Shown one piece after another: positions 27,044-36,232 of a stretch of 64,000 nucleotides of DNA. The stretch's first letter is position 1; each line of letters opens with the position of its first letter. The translations under genes were made by a program, and so were the position numbers. This DNA is from JAAUUJ01 sp964392245 (lineage in GTDB: Bacteria > Cyanobacteriota > Cyanobacteriia > Thermostichales > Thermostichaceae). The notes beneath the pieces are model-generated. The model searched no databases. It saw nothing but the letters and a program-made list of their open reading frames with translations, and had not been told where the DNA came from. Where the stretch lies: NCBI GenBank assembly GCA_964392245.1, contig CAYMOX010000015.1:10001-74000 (forward strand), written 5' to 3'.

Positions 27044-28030
27044 CTAACTGGGCACCTGGGCCATGGCCACCTTGAGTAGGTCCGCACTATCCAAGGCCAC
27101 CCATCCCCCAGTCGGAGCCTGCTGCCAGAGCTCAAAATGAAGGTGAGGTCCGGTGGAAAGTCCCGTGGATCCCACATAGCCAACCACACTTCCCTGGGTT
27201 ACGGTCTCTCCCATCGCCACATTGATCTTGTCCATGTGACCGTAGCGGGTGCGCTTATTCCCATGATCGAGAGAGACGGCATTGCCTAATCCCCCGCTGA
27301 CGCCCGCCTGCACCACCTGCCCCGAAAAAGCAGCCAGGATTGGTGTGCCCAGCGGAGCCCCCAGATCCACGCCTTGATGAAATTCCATGGTCCCAGAGAT
27401 CGGGTGGGTACGCATCCCAAACCCTGAAGTGATGGGGACTGGAGCAGGCAGGGGATAGAGCAGATCTTCACGACCAGGAGTCAACGGCACCAGAGGTAGA
27501 GGGGTGGGAGGGGGGGTGGGACTGATCACCTCGATCCCTTTGTTGGGGTTGATGCGCACAATGCTGCCGGAGGATCGTTCCATCAAGAGAATGGGGACTT
27601 CCCCTTCCCGAAACTCGTGCGCCTGATCCGGACTTTGTTTCTCGATCACAATTTCTCGACCCACACCTGTATCCAGTTGCAGCGGAGCATCGGCAGGGGC
27701 TGGATCCGCCTGCACCTGATCATCTCGCAGGGGGGGAATATTGGTCGCAGGAAATTCTCCGGGTGGAGCACTGTTGGGCAGAGGAGCCCCAGGCACTAAA
27801 GGCTGTAGGGGAGTGGAGGGGGGTTGCAGCAACTCCTGGGTATCGAGAGAGGGAGCCGCAGGGGGAGGCGCAGGCAGAGGAGCACCCTGACTCAGGGCTC
27901 GGGGGGACAGGCTCCAGGCCAGCATCAGTCCTAAACCCAGACACAATCCCCAGCGCAAAATCGGCTGAGATCCGATCCAGAGTTGCACTTGATCCTGGAG
28001 CTGAGCCAGTGATGACTTAATCCGCACCAT
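27044..28030 (-). CDS. M23 family metallopeptidase (LytM-type)
   Basis: 328 residues from the ATG at 28030, which has GGGAGAG upstream; an upstream in-frame start at 28054 is less likely. A hydrophobic segment near residues 26-45 serves as signal or anchor. A long Pro/Ala-rich linker (about 50-190) precedes the peptidase domain with its zinc ligands: HPISGTMEFHQGVDLGAP (about 210-227) and HLHFEL near the end. This is a lysostaphin-like peptidoglycan endopeptidase or its regulator, acting in the periplasm. All motif residues are present, so it is probably active. It is followed by the MATE gene 40 bases downstream. Confidence 0.93.
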   Translation of the reverse strand: MVRIKSSLAQLQDQVQLWIGSQPILRWGLCLGLGLMLAWSLSPRALSQGAPLPAPPPAAPSLDTQELLQPPSTPLQPLVPGAPLPNSAPPGEFPATNIPPLRDDQVQADPAPADAPLQLDTGVGREIVIEKQSPDQAHEFREGEVPILLMERSSGSIVRINPNKGIEVISPTPPPTPLPLVPLTPGREDLLYPLPAPVPITSGFGMRTHPISGTMEFHQGVDLGAPLGTPILAAFSGQVVQAGVSGGLGNAVSLDHGNKRTRYGHMDKINVAMGETVTQGSVVGYVGSTGLSTGPHLHFELWQQAPTGGWVALDSADLLKVAMAQVPS

Positions 28031-28090
28031 GGACTCTCCCGTCAAACACACCACCTTTATCTTGATCGCAGCAGACCGAAATGGGGAAGG

Positions 28091-28921
28091 TCAATCTCCG
28101 AAGCTCTTCTGGGAGTAAAGGGTCGGTGTTCCCAGCTCTGGATCGGTTCTGAGGTATCCCAGGTGCAGTTGGCCAGGCTTGACCGTTTGCACTCCCTGGC
28201 TTGTCAGGATCTGGAGAGTTCCGGTGCATGTGATCCCTTCGATCTTGACTGCACCCCATGGGGAAGATGGCAAAACCTGCTGCTGATACATAAGCCATGA
28301 GTTGATCTCCGCCTGGATCGAGGTCAGCCCCGACTGCTTCCAGATGCTATACCCCTGCTCTAATCCTTGTAAAACCCAGGCTGCCACCTGTGTCAGGTCC
28401 AGAGGTTGATGCATCAGAGTGGAGAGGCTGATCCCCATGTCAGGTACAGAATTATTTACATTTAAGCCTAACCCGGCCACCACCACCTCTGCTTGAGGGG
28501 AGGAGGAGCGCGTTTGCAGTAGCAATCCTCCCAGCTTCTGCCCCTCGGCCACTAGATCATTGGGCCATTTGATCTTGAGTTCTAGAGGCAAGTTGCTCCG
28601 CAGCGAGGCGATCACCCCCCAGGCTAACGCAATGGTGAGTTCAAACCCATTCATCAAAGGGGCATCCGGTCTGAGCAGAAGCGAGAGATAGAGTCCGCCT
28701 GGTTCTGACTGCCAGGTGCGCCCATACTGCCCCCGTCCCTGTAGCTGGCGCGTCGCTACAACGGTGGTGCCCTCTGGCAACGGATCGGATGGGAATGCAC
28801 AGCCCCCATGGGCCCAATTCAGTAACAGACGGTTGGTGGAATTCACTTGACTGCACTGAAACAATACTCGCCCACAGGACTGAGTGCGTAAAAGCTGATG
28901 GAAACGAAGAGGATGGAGCAC
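28091..28921 (-). CDS. birA: Biotin--[acetyl-CoA carboxylase] ligase
   Basis: 276 residues. BirA activates biotin as biotinyl-AMP and attaches it to the biotin carrier of acetyl-CoA carboxylase. The catalytic signature GRGQYGRTW (about 62-70) is seen, along with KIKWPNDLV (about 118-126), the Lys of KLGGLL and GLGLNVNN (about 149-156). There is no N-terminal helix-turn-helix, so it is a ligase without repressor function. The reading begins at ATG 28921 with a 30-residue leader before the core. It lies about 60 bases upstream of the M23 gene on the same strand. Confidence 0.95.
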   Translation of the reverse strand: MLHPLRFHQLLRTQSCGRVLFQCSQVNSTNRLLLNWAHGGCAFPSDPLPEGTTVVATRQLQGRGQYGRTWQSEPGGLYLSLLLRPDAPLMNGFELTIALAWGVIASLRSNLPLELKIKWPNDLVAEGQKLGGLLLQTRSSSPQAEVVVAGLGLNVNNSVPDMGISLSTLMHQPLDLTQVAAWVLQGLEQGYSIWKQSGLTSIQAEINSWLMYQQQVLPSSPWGAVKIEGITCTGTLQILTSQGVQTVKPGQLHLGYLRTDPELGTPTLYSQKSFGD

Positions 28922-29005
28922 CCGATTGACACCTGTAGAACCCCGCTTAATCTAACTCGATCTCGCTATGATCAGTGAGTCTGTAGCTCTTGAGCAGGAG
29001 CGATT

Positions 29006-29704
29006 ATGTTGCAACCTGTGGTTTTGGATCACTATCCTGACTCTGATGGTCAACCCATGGCTGACAATACTGAACAGTATCTGTGGATAGTGCGCTTGGT
29101 TTCCAACCTGCGGATCTTACTCAAGGATCAAACCGCGTTTGTCGCTGGTGATCTGCTGTGGTATCCACTGCAGGTTCAAGAGGAAGGAGCCAAACCTCCG
29201 TCACAAGCCCCTGATGTCATGGTTGTTCTGGGTCGTCCTGCGGGATATCGGGGCAGCTACAAGCAATGGCAGGAGGAAGGGATCGCGCCGCAAGTTGTGT
29301 TTGAAATTATCTCGCCGAGCAACTCTGTTTCTGAGTTTGGCCACAAACAGAACTTTTATTCACAGTATGGGGTTTTGGAGATGTATTTCTACGATCCCCT
29401 GAGTTATGGGTTTTGGGGATTGGTACGAGACTCTATTGATGCTTCTTTTCACCTGATCACACCCCTGAATCTGCCGTGGGTGTCTCCCATCTTAGGAATT
29501 CGTTTTGAAATGTTTGAGGATGGCCTATCTGTCTTTTATCCCACAGGAGAAATCTTCAAGGATCCGGAAGCATTAGGAGAGGAGCGCGATGCAGCCCGAG
29601 AAGAACGGGATGCGGCACGAGAAGAGAGGGATGCGGCCCGAGAAGAACGGGATCGAGCTTGGAGCAAACTGAGGGAGTTGGGCATTGATCCATCAACCCT
29701 GTAG
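29006..29704 (+). CDS. Uma2 family protein (DUF820) with coiled-coil tail
   Basis: 232 residues. The body (about 20-175) is the cyanobacterial Uma2/DUF820 fold, a PD-(D/E)XK-like putative endonuclease with PDVMVVLGRP (about 68-77) and VVFEIISPSN (about 97-106), which hold the Asp and Glu of the candidate active site. Residues about 192-220 are four near-identical heptads (EERDAAR) predicted to form a charged coiled coil, then a fixed tail. Uma2 genes are amplified in cyanobacteria and often transposon-like in distribution; the real role is not known. AGGAG precedes the ATG. Confidence 0.9.
   Translation: MLQPVVLDHYPDSDGQPMADNTEQYLWIVRLVSNLRILLKDQTAFVAGDLLWYPLQVQEEGAKPPSQAPDVMVVLGRPAGYRGSYKQWQEEGIAPQVVFEIISPSNSVSEFGHKQNFYSQYGVLEMYFYDPLSYGFWGLVRDSIDASFHLITPLNLPWVSPILGIRFEMFEDGLSVFYPTGEIFKDPEALGEERDAAREERDAAREERDAAREERDRAWSKLRELGIDPSTL
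29579..29662 (+). repeat. Tandem 21-nt repeat inside the Uma2 gene
   Basis: Four 21-base units (29579-29599, 29600-29620, 29621-29641, 29642-29662) encode EERDAAR heptads; the fourth is diverged at its 3' end. Unit length is a multiple of three, so gains and losses would keep the frame. Such units are prone to length change by slippage. Confidence 0.85.
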
Positions 29705-29821
29705 ATCCGGTAAGGCTGTTAGGTTGGGTGGTGAAAATCTCTGGTATTCTAGGGTCAATTCCAGGGATAGTGTATTCATGAGTTTTTAGTCTAATTGAAG
29801 TCTCGTTTCAGGGAGGATCTT

Positions 29822-30616
29822 ATGGGGGTCAGAGAAATCTATGAAGCGGGTGTATTCAACTGGGTGGAACTGGTAACCACAGAGGCTGAGGTAGCAAAGC
29901 AGTTTTATCAGCAGCTATTTAATTGGAATTTTCAAGATCTGCCAGTTGAAGAGGGTCGTCCTTATTCTATGGCCTTTAAAAATGATCGCAGTGTTGCTGC
30001 CGTATTTCAGATGTCTGATGACATGAAAGATCAACACATTCCTCCCCACTGGCAAAGCTACATCAATGTTCTAGATCTGGAAGAAGCAGTGCAGAAATGG
30101 CAAACCCATGGTGGAATCGTGCTGGCTCCGCCTTTTGAAGTTATGGATGCGGGGCGGATGGCAGTTGTCAAAGATCCTGTGGGTGCAGCCCTGACTCTCT
30201 GGCAAGCGAAGACCCATGTGGGGGCGGGTCTAGTGAACGAAGTGAATACTTTCTGCTGGGCTGAGTTGCAGACCCGAGATCCAGAAGCAGCAAAGCTGTT
30301 TTATCAGGCTGTGCTTGACTGGGAATATGAGGTTGAAGAGAAGCCTCCTTATTACATCACTGGCAAAGTAAAGGGTCACTACAACTGCGGCATCTTCGAT
30401 ATGAGCCAGGTGGAAATGCCTGCCGAGATCCCTTCAAGCTGGGTGGTTTATTTCAATGTACAGAGCCTTGATGACTCAATCCATCAGGTCAAGAGTCTGG
30501 GTGGCAACCTGCTGATGGAAGCCCCCATGACCATTGAGGCAGGTCGTTTTACCACGATTGCTGATCCTCAGGGGGCAGTCCTGGTCCTGATTGAGTTGAA
30601 GATCGTTGATGATTAG
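29822..30616 (+). CDS. VOC family protein with two glyoxalase-like domains
   Basis: 264 residues from the ATG at 29822, which has GGGAGG upstream; a TTG at 29795 is in frame but has no site. Two vicinal-oxygen-chelate repeats are visible: residues about 9-125 (FNWVELVTTEAEVAKQFYQQLFNW) and 138-260 (FCWAELQTRDPEAAKLFYQAVLDW), related by internal duplication. VOC proteins include glyoxalases, dioxygenases and resistance proteins. Such two-domain members often lack a defined substrate. It stands alone between the Uma2 gene and pacL, convergent with pacL. Confidence 0.9.
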   Translation: MGVREIYEAGVFNWVELVTTEAEVAKQFYQQLFNWNFQDLPVEEGRPYSMAFKNDRSVAAVFQMSDDMKDQHIPPHWQSYINVLDLEEAVQKWQTHGGIVLAPPFEVMDAGRMAVVKDPVGAALTLWQAKTHVGAGLVNEVNTFCWAELQTRDPEAAKLFYQAVLDWEYEVEEKPPYYITGKVKGHYNCGIFDMSQVEMPAEIPSSWVVYFNVQSLDDSIHQVKSLGGNLLMEAPMTIEAGRFTTIADPQGAVLVLIELKIVDD

Positions 30617-30662
30617 AAAGATAGGATGAAGATAGATTCTCTGGAGACATGAGGCTTTTAAT

Positions 30663-33431
30663 TTACTGGGGCAGGGAGGAACCCGAGTCCTGTGGCAATC
30701 CCGGAGGGGAGGGATGGGTGGATTGTCGTCTGTACTCCAGAGGTCGTTGCAGCAACCTGCGAACCGCTTTCTCCCCTTCCCCGCAGATCATCATGATGAT
30801 GCCCGCTCCCAGACAGAGCCACAGTTCACGGATAAAGAGGCCCTCACACTGAAATACAGGCTGTAGCCAGGGAACATACAGGATCAAGAAATGGAGAACA
30901 CAAGTGCTGATTACCGCTAATGTCAGCACCGGATTAGGAGCCAGTTGCAGCCAGTTTGTTCGTTCCGATCGCATCGTGAGCACTAAACCCACCCGACAGG
31001 AGAGCAGGGTAGTCCAAACAATACTTTGCCAGTGAGGATTTCCCTGGTGACAGCCGATCCAGGCGATCAAAAGCAGCAGGCCTCCCATCAGGGTGCCCAT
31101 CCAGCTGATCCCCCATCCGAGACCCCGACTGAACACAGATTCTCGCGGCGAATAGGGGGGGCGTTGCATCACCGAGGATTCTGCAGGTTCAAAACTGAGG
31201 GCAACCGCCAGGATCCCATCCGCCAGCAGGTTGATCCAGAGAATTTGCAGGGGGAGCAGGGGTAAAGGCAGACCGAGAAAAGGGCCAAGGACAATCAGCC
31301 AGAGTTCTCCCAGATTGCCGGTAAGGCTGAAGCGGATGAACTTGCGGACATTATCGTAGATCCGTCTACCCTCATGGGCGGCGGCCACGATTGCGGCAAA
31401 GTTGTCATTGAGCAGGACCATATCGGCAGCTTCCTTGGCTACATCAGTGCCGGTCTGGCCCATGGCAATACCAATATCCGCCTGTTTAAGAGCAGGGGCA
31501 TCATTGATCCCATCTCCCGTCATGGCCACCACCTCGCCCCAGTGCTGGAGGGAGCGCACTACCTGTAACTTGTGCTGAGGTGTCACGCGACTGAAGACTG
31601 ATCTTGACTGAACCCACTGCCGCAGTTGTTCGGGCGAGGTGGTATCCATTTCATGGCCAGTTATCGCTGGAGCAGTTCCATCCCAAATGCCCGTTTCGCG
31701 TGCGATGGTTGCGGCGGTCAGGGGGTGATCCCCCGTGATCAAGAGGGTACGCACTCCAGCCTGCTGACAGATTTGCACAGCTCTGGCTGCCTCTGGTCGC
31801 GGTGCATCATACAATCCCAGGATCCCGAGAAAGACTTGCTGAGACTGATCCTCAGGCGTGACCACTCGGGCATCTGCCCTCAGGGGGAGATAAGCCACTC
31901 CGATCACCCGCCGTCCCTGACCTGCCAGATCGTCTACCCGTTGTAGCCAGGCCAGCCGTTCCCTATCCCGAAGGGGGATCCGTTCGTTCCCCTGCCAGAG
32001 ATAGGTGCTGGTTTTCAGAAGCGTTTCTGGGGCTCCCTTGATAAAAGCAACTCTTTGGATCCCCTGTTGTGCTAGATCAGTTTGCCAGGGTTTGAGCTCC
32101 TTACCGCAATCCTGTGGATCCGGCAGATTGTGAATTGTGATCATCCGCTTCAGGTCAACATCAAAGGGGATCTCGGCCACACGCGGAAACTGGGCTTCTA
32201 GGTCCGATCGATGGAGTTGCAGAAGTAGGCCCGCCTCCACCAGAGCAACTTCGGTGGGATCCCCGAGCGGGGTTGCAGGGGTAGAGTGGGTGAACTGAAG
32301 GATTGGAGCGTTATTGCAGAGGATCCCGCCTAGGAACAGCAGGCTCAACTCGAGTGAGCGGGTCTCGAGAGGACTGCGCAGATCTCTGGTGCCACCGGCG
32401 GTAATCACCTCGGACACCTTCATGCGCCCTTCTGTTAGGGTTCCCGTTTTGTCGGTGCAGATCACCGTTACCGATCCCAGGGTTTCCACCGCTGGCAGGT
32501 TGCGGATCAGGACCTGTTGACCGAGCATGCGTTCACACCCCAGAGCCAGAGCAATGGTGACCACGGCAGGTAATCCCTCGGGCACAGCGGCGACGGCCAG
32601 ACTCACCGACTCCAGAGCCATAAACATCCAGTCTTCCCCGCGCCAGAGACCCAGCAGAAAAACCAGACCACAGATGATCACAATGCCCACCCCCAACACC
32701 CAGCCCAGTTGATCCAGGCGGTGCTGCAGAGGCGTCGAGCTGGTTTGAATCGCTTGAATGGCAGTGGCGATCTGTCCTAGGTGAGTATGCACCCCCGTTT
32801 CTGTAACCACTGCCTCACCCCGTCCCGACGTTACGAGGGTCCCCATAAACGCCATATTGGTCTGATCGGCCAGGGCAATATCACTAGAGTTGAGAACTGT
32901 TTCTGTTTTTTCTACGGGTTCCGATTCCCCGGTGAGGGAAGCCTCCTGGATCTGAAGGTGATGGGTTTCCAGCAAGCGACAATCCGCAGGCACCCGGTGT
33001 CCAGCCTCCAGCATGATCACATCCCCTGGCACCAGCTCTCGGGCTGAGTAGGATCCCAATTGCCCCTCTCGCCGGATCCAGACTTGAGGAATGGTTAAGC
33101 GGTTGAGGGCGGCCATGGCCTGATTGGCTTGAACTTCCTGACGCACACCGATCACGGCATTGAAACCCACGATGGCCAGGATCGCGATGGCATCTTTGTA
33201 GTCACCCAAGCAGAGGGAGAGGATTGCTGCCGCCAGCAGGATCAACACCAACGAAGACAGGATCTGTTTCAGCAACAGTTGCCAGAGAGATTCCTGCTCA
33301 GGATCGGGTAATTGGTTCGGACCCCAGTGCTGCAACCGCTTTTCAACCTCTGCTTGCGAAAGTCCCGAAAGATCTGTCTGCAGGGATTGCAGGATCTCAC
33401 TGGAGGAGATGTTGTACCAGCAGCGTGTCAC
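30663..33431 (-). CDS. pacL: Calcium-transporting P-type ATPase, PacL-like
   Basis: 922 residues. A type II P-type ATPase (SERCA-like) that pumps Ca2+, possibly Mn2+, across a membrane. Visible: cation-ATPase N-terminus, TGES actuator motif at 167-170, the M4 ion-site motif PEGLP at 284-288, the phosphorylation site DKTGT with Asp327, KGAPE in the nucleotide domain, and the hinge TGDGINDAPAL. Six C-terminal helices follow. The start is GTG with AGGAGGGCAAG just before it. The last 20 residues are Pro/Ser-rich. It stands alone on the minus strand. Confidence 0.95.
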   Translation of the reverse strand: MTRCWYNISSSEILQSLQTDLSGLSQAEVEKRLQHWGPNQLPDPEQESLWQLLLKQILSSLVLILLAAAILSLCLGDYKDAIAILAIVGFNAVIGVRQEVQANQAMAALNRLTIPQVWIRREGQLGSYSARELVPGDVIMLEAGHRVPADCRLLETHHLQIQEASLTGESEPVEKTETVLNSSDIALADQTNMAFMGTLVTSGRGEAVVTETGVHTHLGQIATAIQAIQTSSTPLQHRLDQLGWVLGVGIVIICGLVFLLGLWRGEDWMFMALESVSLAVAAVPEGLPAVVTIALALGCERMLGQQVLIRNLPAVETLGSVTVICTDKTGTLTEGRMKVSEVITAGGTRDLRSPLETRSLELSLLFLGGILCNNAPILQFTHSTPATPLGDPTEVALVEAGLLLQLHRSDLEAQFPRVAEIPFDVDLKRMITIHNLPDPQDCGKELKPWQTDLAQQGIQRVAFIKGAPETLLKTSTYLWQGNERIPLRDRERLAWLQRVDDLAGQGRRVIGVAYLPLRADARVVTPEDQSQQVFLGILGLYDAPRPEAARAVQICQQAGVRTLLITGDHPLTAATIARETGIWDGTAPAITGHEMDTTSPEQLRQWVQSRSVFSRVTPQHKLQVVRSLQHWGEVVAMTGDGINDAPALKQADIGIAMGQTGTDVAKEAADMVLLNDNFAAIVAAAHEGRRIYDNVRKFIRFSLTGNLGELWLIVLGPFLGLPLPLLPLQILWINLLADGILAVALSFEPAESSVMQRPPYSPRESVFSRGLGWGISWMGTLMGGLLLLIAWIGCHQGNPHWQSIVWTTLLSCRVGLVLTMRSERTNWLQLAPNPVLTLAVISTCVLHFLILYVPWLQPVFQCEGLFIRELWLCLGAGIIMMICGEGEKAVRRLLQRPLEYRRQSTHPSPPGLPQDSGSSLPQ

Positions 33432-33851
33432 CTTGCCCTCCTGGGATTCTACGAAAGTACAGCTATTCTAGGACGCTCCCCTCTTATCTGGCGGATCGCA
33501 GCCCTTTGTGAAACCGAGAAATCATTGGCAGATCAACTTTCCAGAGGTAGATATGCTGACGACCAGAATTCAAGCTCATGTTCTGGCTTTGCGGATGATA
33601 TGGACCTAGACATAGTTTTACTTGCAGCAATAGTAAAAAGATTAACAACAAAGAGACATTTCTTGCCTTGAACCGAAATAAGTATATAGACTACCCAAGA
33701 TCAACAGAGAGAGAAATGATAATTGCATCCCAGCGCACGAAAGATTTATAGTGCTCATGCTATGAAAATACAAGCAAGGAAAATAGAGCATCCTAGCGTC
33801 GTTAGTTTTAATGTTTACAGTCTGAAATTCGTGATGTGAGAGTGTTGCAAT
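33432..33851. other. AT-rich non-coding stretch between pacL and a glycosyltransferase
   Basis: 420 bases with no supported gene and clearly more A/T than the genes on the left. It contains the promoter regions of pacL (leftward) and of the glycosyltransferase (rightward), but I could not fix a reliable -35/-10 pair. No tRNA, hairpin array or repeat was recognised. Confidence 0.5.
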
Positions 33852-35117
33852 ATGAGAATTGCTATGATTGCTAATGGATTCCCCTTGCTCTCGGAAACTT
33901 TTGTACTGAATCAAATTATTGGCCTGATCAATCGAGGTCATGAAGTGGATATCTATACTCGGAGATATGGTGACTACAGCAAAATGCATCCCGATGTACT
34001 GACGCATAAACTGTTGTCTCATACCTATCGACTGCTTGACTGCCCCAGGACATTATCGAAACAGTTGAAACAAAGCCTGTGGTTGTTAATCCAGTATGGA
34101 TTGATTGATCCTTTGCGTTTACTTCCTGTTCTGACCTCTTCACAAGGATCCTTCTGGGATCGCTTATCTATGGGATTTATCAGCCTGGGTAAGAAGTCAT
34201 ATGATATCGTCCACTGCCAGTTCGGTACGCTTGGAGAGATTGGACATCTTTTCCGTTCTGTCAATGGGGGTCGTCTCATCATTTCATTTCGAGGCTATGA
34301 CATTAGCAGTTATGTGCAACAATATGGTAGGTCAGTTTATAATTCTGTGTTTGCAAATGGGGATCTTTTTCTAACAAACTGTGAGTTTTTTCGTCAACGA
34401 CTGTTGCAGTTGGGATGTGATCCTGCCCGCTTGCATGTGCTCTATTCTGGACTGGCACTCTCACAATTTCCTTGTCAGGAGCGGCATTTCCCAGAAGATG
34501 GTCAGGTAAAAATTGCCTGCACAGGACGGCTGGTGGAGAAGAAAGGAATTCCTGATGCCATTGCAGCAGTTGCTCAGGTGACTAAACAATATCCCAAGAT
34601 TGAGTTTCATATTATCGGAGAAGGGATCCTGCGGCAGGATCTGCAAGCTCTGATTGATTCATTCGGGTTGGAGAAAACCATTCATCTCAGGGGACAGAAA
34701 AATCGGCAGGAGATCATCCAGATCTTGAGTCAATCTCATCTGTTTCTTGCCCCCAGTATCACCGCCAGCGATGGCAATCAGGATGCTCCCACCAATGTCC
34801 TGAAAGAGGCAATGGCACTGGGTCTACCCGTGATCAGCACCCGCCATGGGGGGATCCCGGAATTGGTGCAGGATGGCATCTCAGGGTTTCTGGTGCCTGA
34901 ACGAGATCCAGAGGCCCTGGCGAATCGGTTGCTGTACTTGATTAATCATCCAGAATGCTGGCCTGAAATGGGACGGGCCGGACGTCAGGTTGTAGAACGG
35001 GTGTTTGATCTGGAAGCTCTGAATGATCAGCTGGTGCAACTCTACGAAAAGGCTCTTGAGATCCCTCAAGAGCACTGGGATTTCCATCCCGCTGTATTCA
35101 GTCGCAAGATGATTTAA
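33852..35117 (+). CDS. Group 4 glycosyltransferase, WcaL-like
   Basis: 421 residues. GT4-type retaining glycosyltransferase with two Rossmann lobes: N-terminal SETFVLNQIIGLINRGHEV (about 16-34), typical of the colanic-acid WcaL branch, and C-terminal ACTGRLVEKKGIPDAI (about 222-237) with the GRLVEKKG donor-binding motif, then PTNVLKEAMALGLPVISTRHGGIPELV (about 313-339) with the conserved EAMA...GLPV...E pattern. It probably builds a cell-surface glycan. Its 5' half is more A/T-rich than the flanking genome. First gene of a four-gene cassette, with the next gene's ATG 48 bases downstream. Confidence 0.92.
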   Translation: MRIAMIANGFPLLSETFVLNQIIGLINRGHEVDIYTRRYGDYSKMHPDVLTHKLLSHTYRLLDCPRTLSKQLKQSLWLLIQYGLIDPLRLLPVLTSSQGSFWDRLSMGFISLGKKSYDIVHCQFGTLGEIGHLFRSVNGGRLIISFRGYDISSYVQQYGRSVYNSVFANGDLFLTNCEFFRQRLLQLGCDPARLHVLYSGLALSQFPCQERHFPEDGQVKIACTGRLVEKKGIPDAIAAVAQVTKQYPKIEFHIIGEGILRQDLQALIDSFGLEKTIHLRGQKNRQEIIQILSQSHLFLAPSITASDGNQDAPTNVLKEAMALGLPVISTRHGGIPELVQDGISGFLVPERDPEALANRLLYLINHPECWPEMGRAGRQVVERVFDLEALNDQLVQLYEKALEIPQEHWDFHPAVFSRKMI

Positions 35118-35165
35118 CCGAGGTCATTGCTATCACAGCTTCTTTACCCACACGCAGGAGATCTC

Positions 35166-36230
35166 ATGTATTCATCAACTTTGCTAAAGTCTGATCCGCC
35201 TCAGCCCCAGGTCACTATTGTTGTGGTGCCACGAGAACGGTTTAGTCTAGCCCGGGCCTCACTGGAAAGTGTTTACACCCACACTCAGATCCCGTTTGAC
35301 CTGATTTACATCGACGGCCATTCTCCCCCGCATGTGCGCCGCTATTTGCAACAACAGGCTGAGGAACGGAGATTTCAGATCATTCGTACCGAGCACTATC
35401 TTTCTCCGAATCAGGCGCGCAATCTGGGGTGGAAGCAGGTTCGCACCCCGTATCTGGTGTTTCTGGACAACGATGTCATCGTCGCGCCCGGGTGGCTGCG
35501 ATCTCTGGTGGAGTGTGCGGAAACAACAGGGGCAGCGATTGTAGGCCCGCTGGTGTGTGAAGGGGAACCGATCCACCAGAAAGTCCACTGTGCCGGAGGA
35601 GAAAACCACATCTGGCAGGATCGCCTCGGTCATCGCCATCTGCGCGAGAAAATGTACAGCCAGGGAAAAACCGTGGATCAGGTGCGACCTCATCTGCAGA
35701 GGCAATCCACCGAACTGATCGAGTTTCACTGCATGCTGGTGCGCACCAACCTCAGAGATCAGGTGGGACTCCTGGATGAGGGGATGCTGAATACCAAAGA
35801 GCATCTGGATTTCTGCATGACAACCTTGCAGACGGAGCAGAGTGTCTATTTTGAACCCAGCAGTCTGGTGACCTATGTGCCTGGATCCCCTACCAGTTGG
35901 GGTGATCTGGTTTATTACCTGTTGCGCTGGAGTGATCAGTGGCAGCTGGCCAGTCTGGAGCATCTGCGCTGTAAATGGGGGCTGGCTGAAGATAGCTATT
36001 TCAAGACCAAACTGCAGAAGCTGGGGTGGCGGCGACGCATGACCATCTGGGCACCCCTGAACCGGAAACTCACCCGAGGACGTACCAGCCAGCGCCTGCA
36101 TCGCTGGGTTTTCGATCCTCTGGATCGGGTTCTGACTCGCTGGATCACGACAGGTCATCAACGACATTTGCCTGCCCCCGTCCCTTCTGCCCCGGTGAAT
36201 GAACCCGCCCTGACCGCAAGCCGGAGATAA
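35166..36230 (+). CDS. Family 2 glycosyltransferase
   Basis: 354 residues from the ATG at 35166, which has AGGAG at the right distance; a TTG at 35127 is in frame but unlikely. The GT-A fold is shown by PQVTIVVVPRERFSLARASLESVYTHT-like order (about 12-38), IYIDGHSPP (about 47-55) and the metal-binding FLDNDVIVAPGW (about 99-110, DND in place of the usual DxD). It lies between a GT4 glycosyltransferase and the Wzm permease, so it probably elongates or initiates the exported glycan. The C-terminus is Arg/Pro-rich. Confidence 0.88.
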   Translation: MYSSTLLKSDPPQPQVTIVVVPRERFSLARASLESVYTHTQIPFDLIYIDGHSPPHVRRYLQQQAEERRFQIIRTEHYLSPNQARNLGWKQVRTPYLVFLDNDVIVAPGWLRSLVECAETTGAAIVGPLVCEGEPIHQKVHCAGGENHIWQDRLGHRHLREKMYSQGKTVDQVRPHLQRQSTELIEFHCMLVRTNLRDQVGLLDEGMLNTKEHLDFCMTTLQTEQSVYFEPSSLVTYVPGSPTSWGDLVYYLLRWSDQWQLASLEHLRCKWGLAEDSYFKTKLQKLGWRRRMTIWAPLNRKLTRGRTSQRLHRWVFDPLDRVLTRWITTGHQRHLPAPVPSAPVNEPALTASRR

Positions 36231-36232
36231 CC

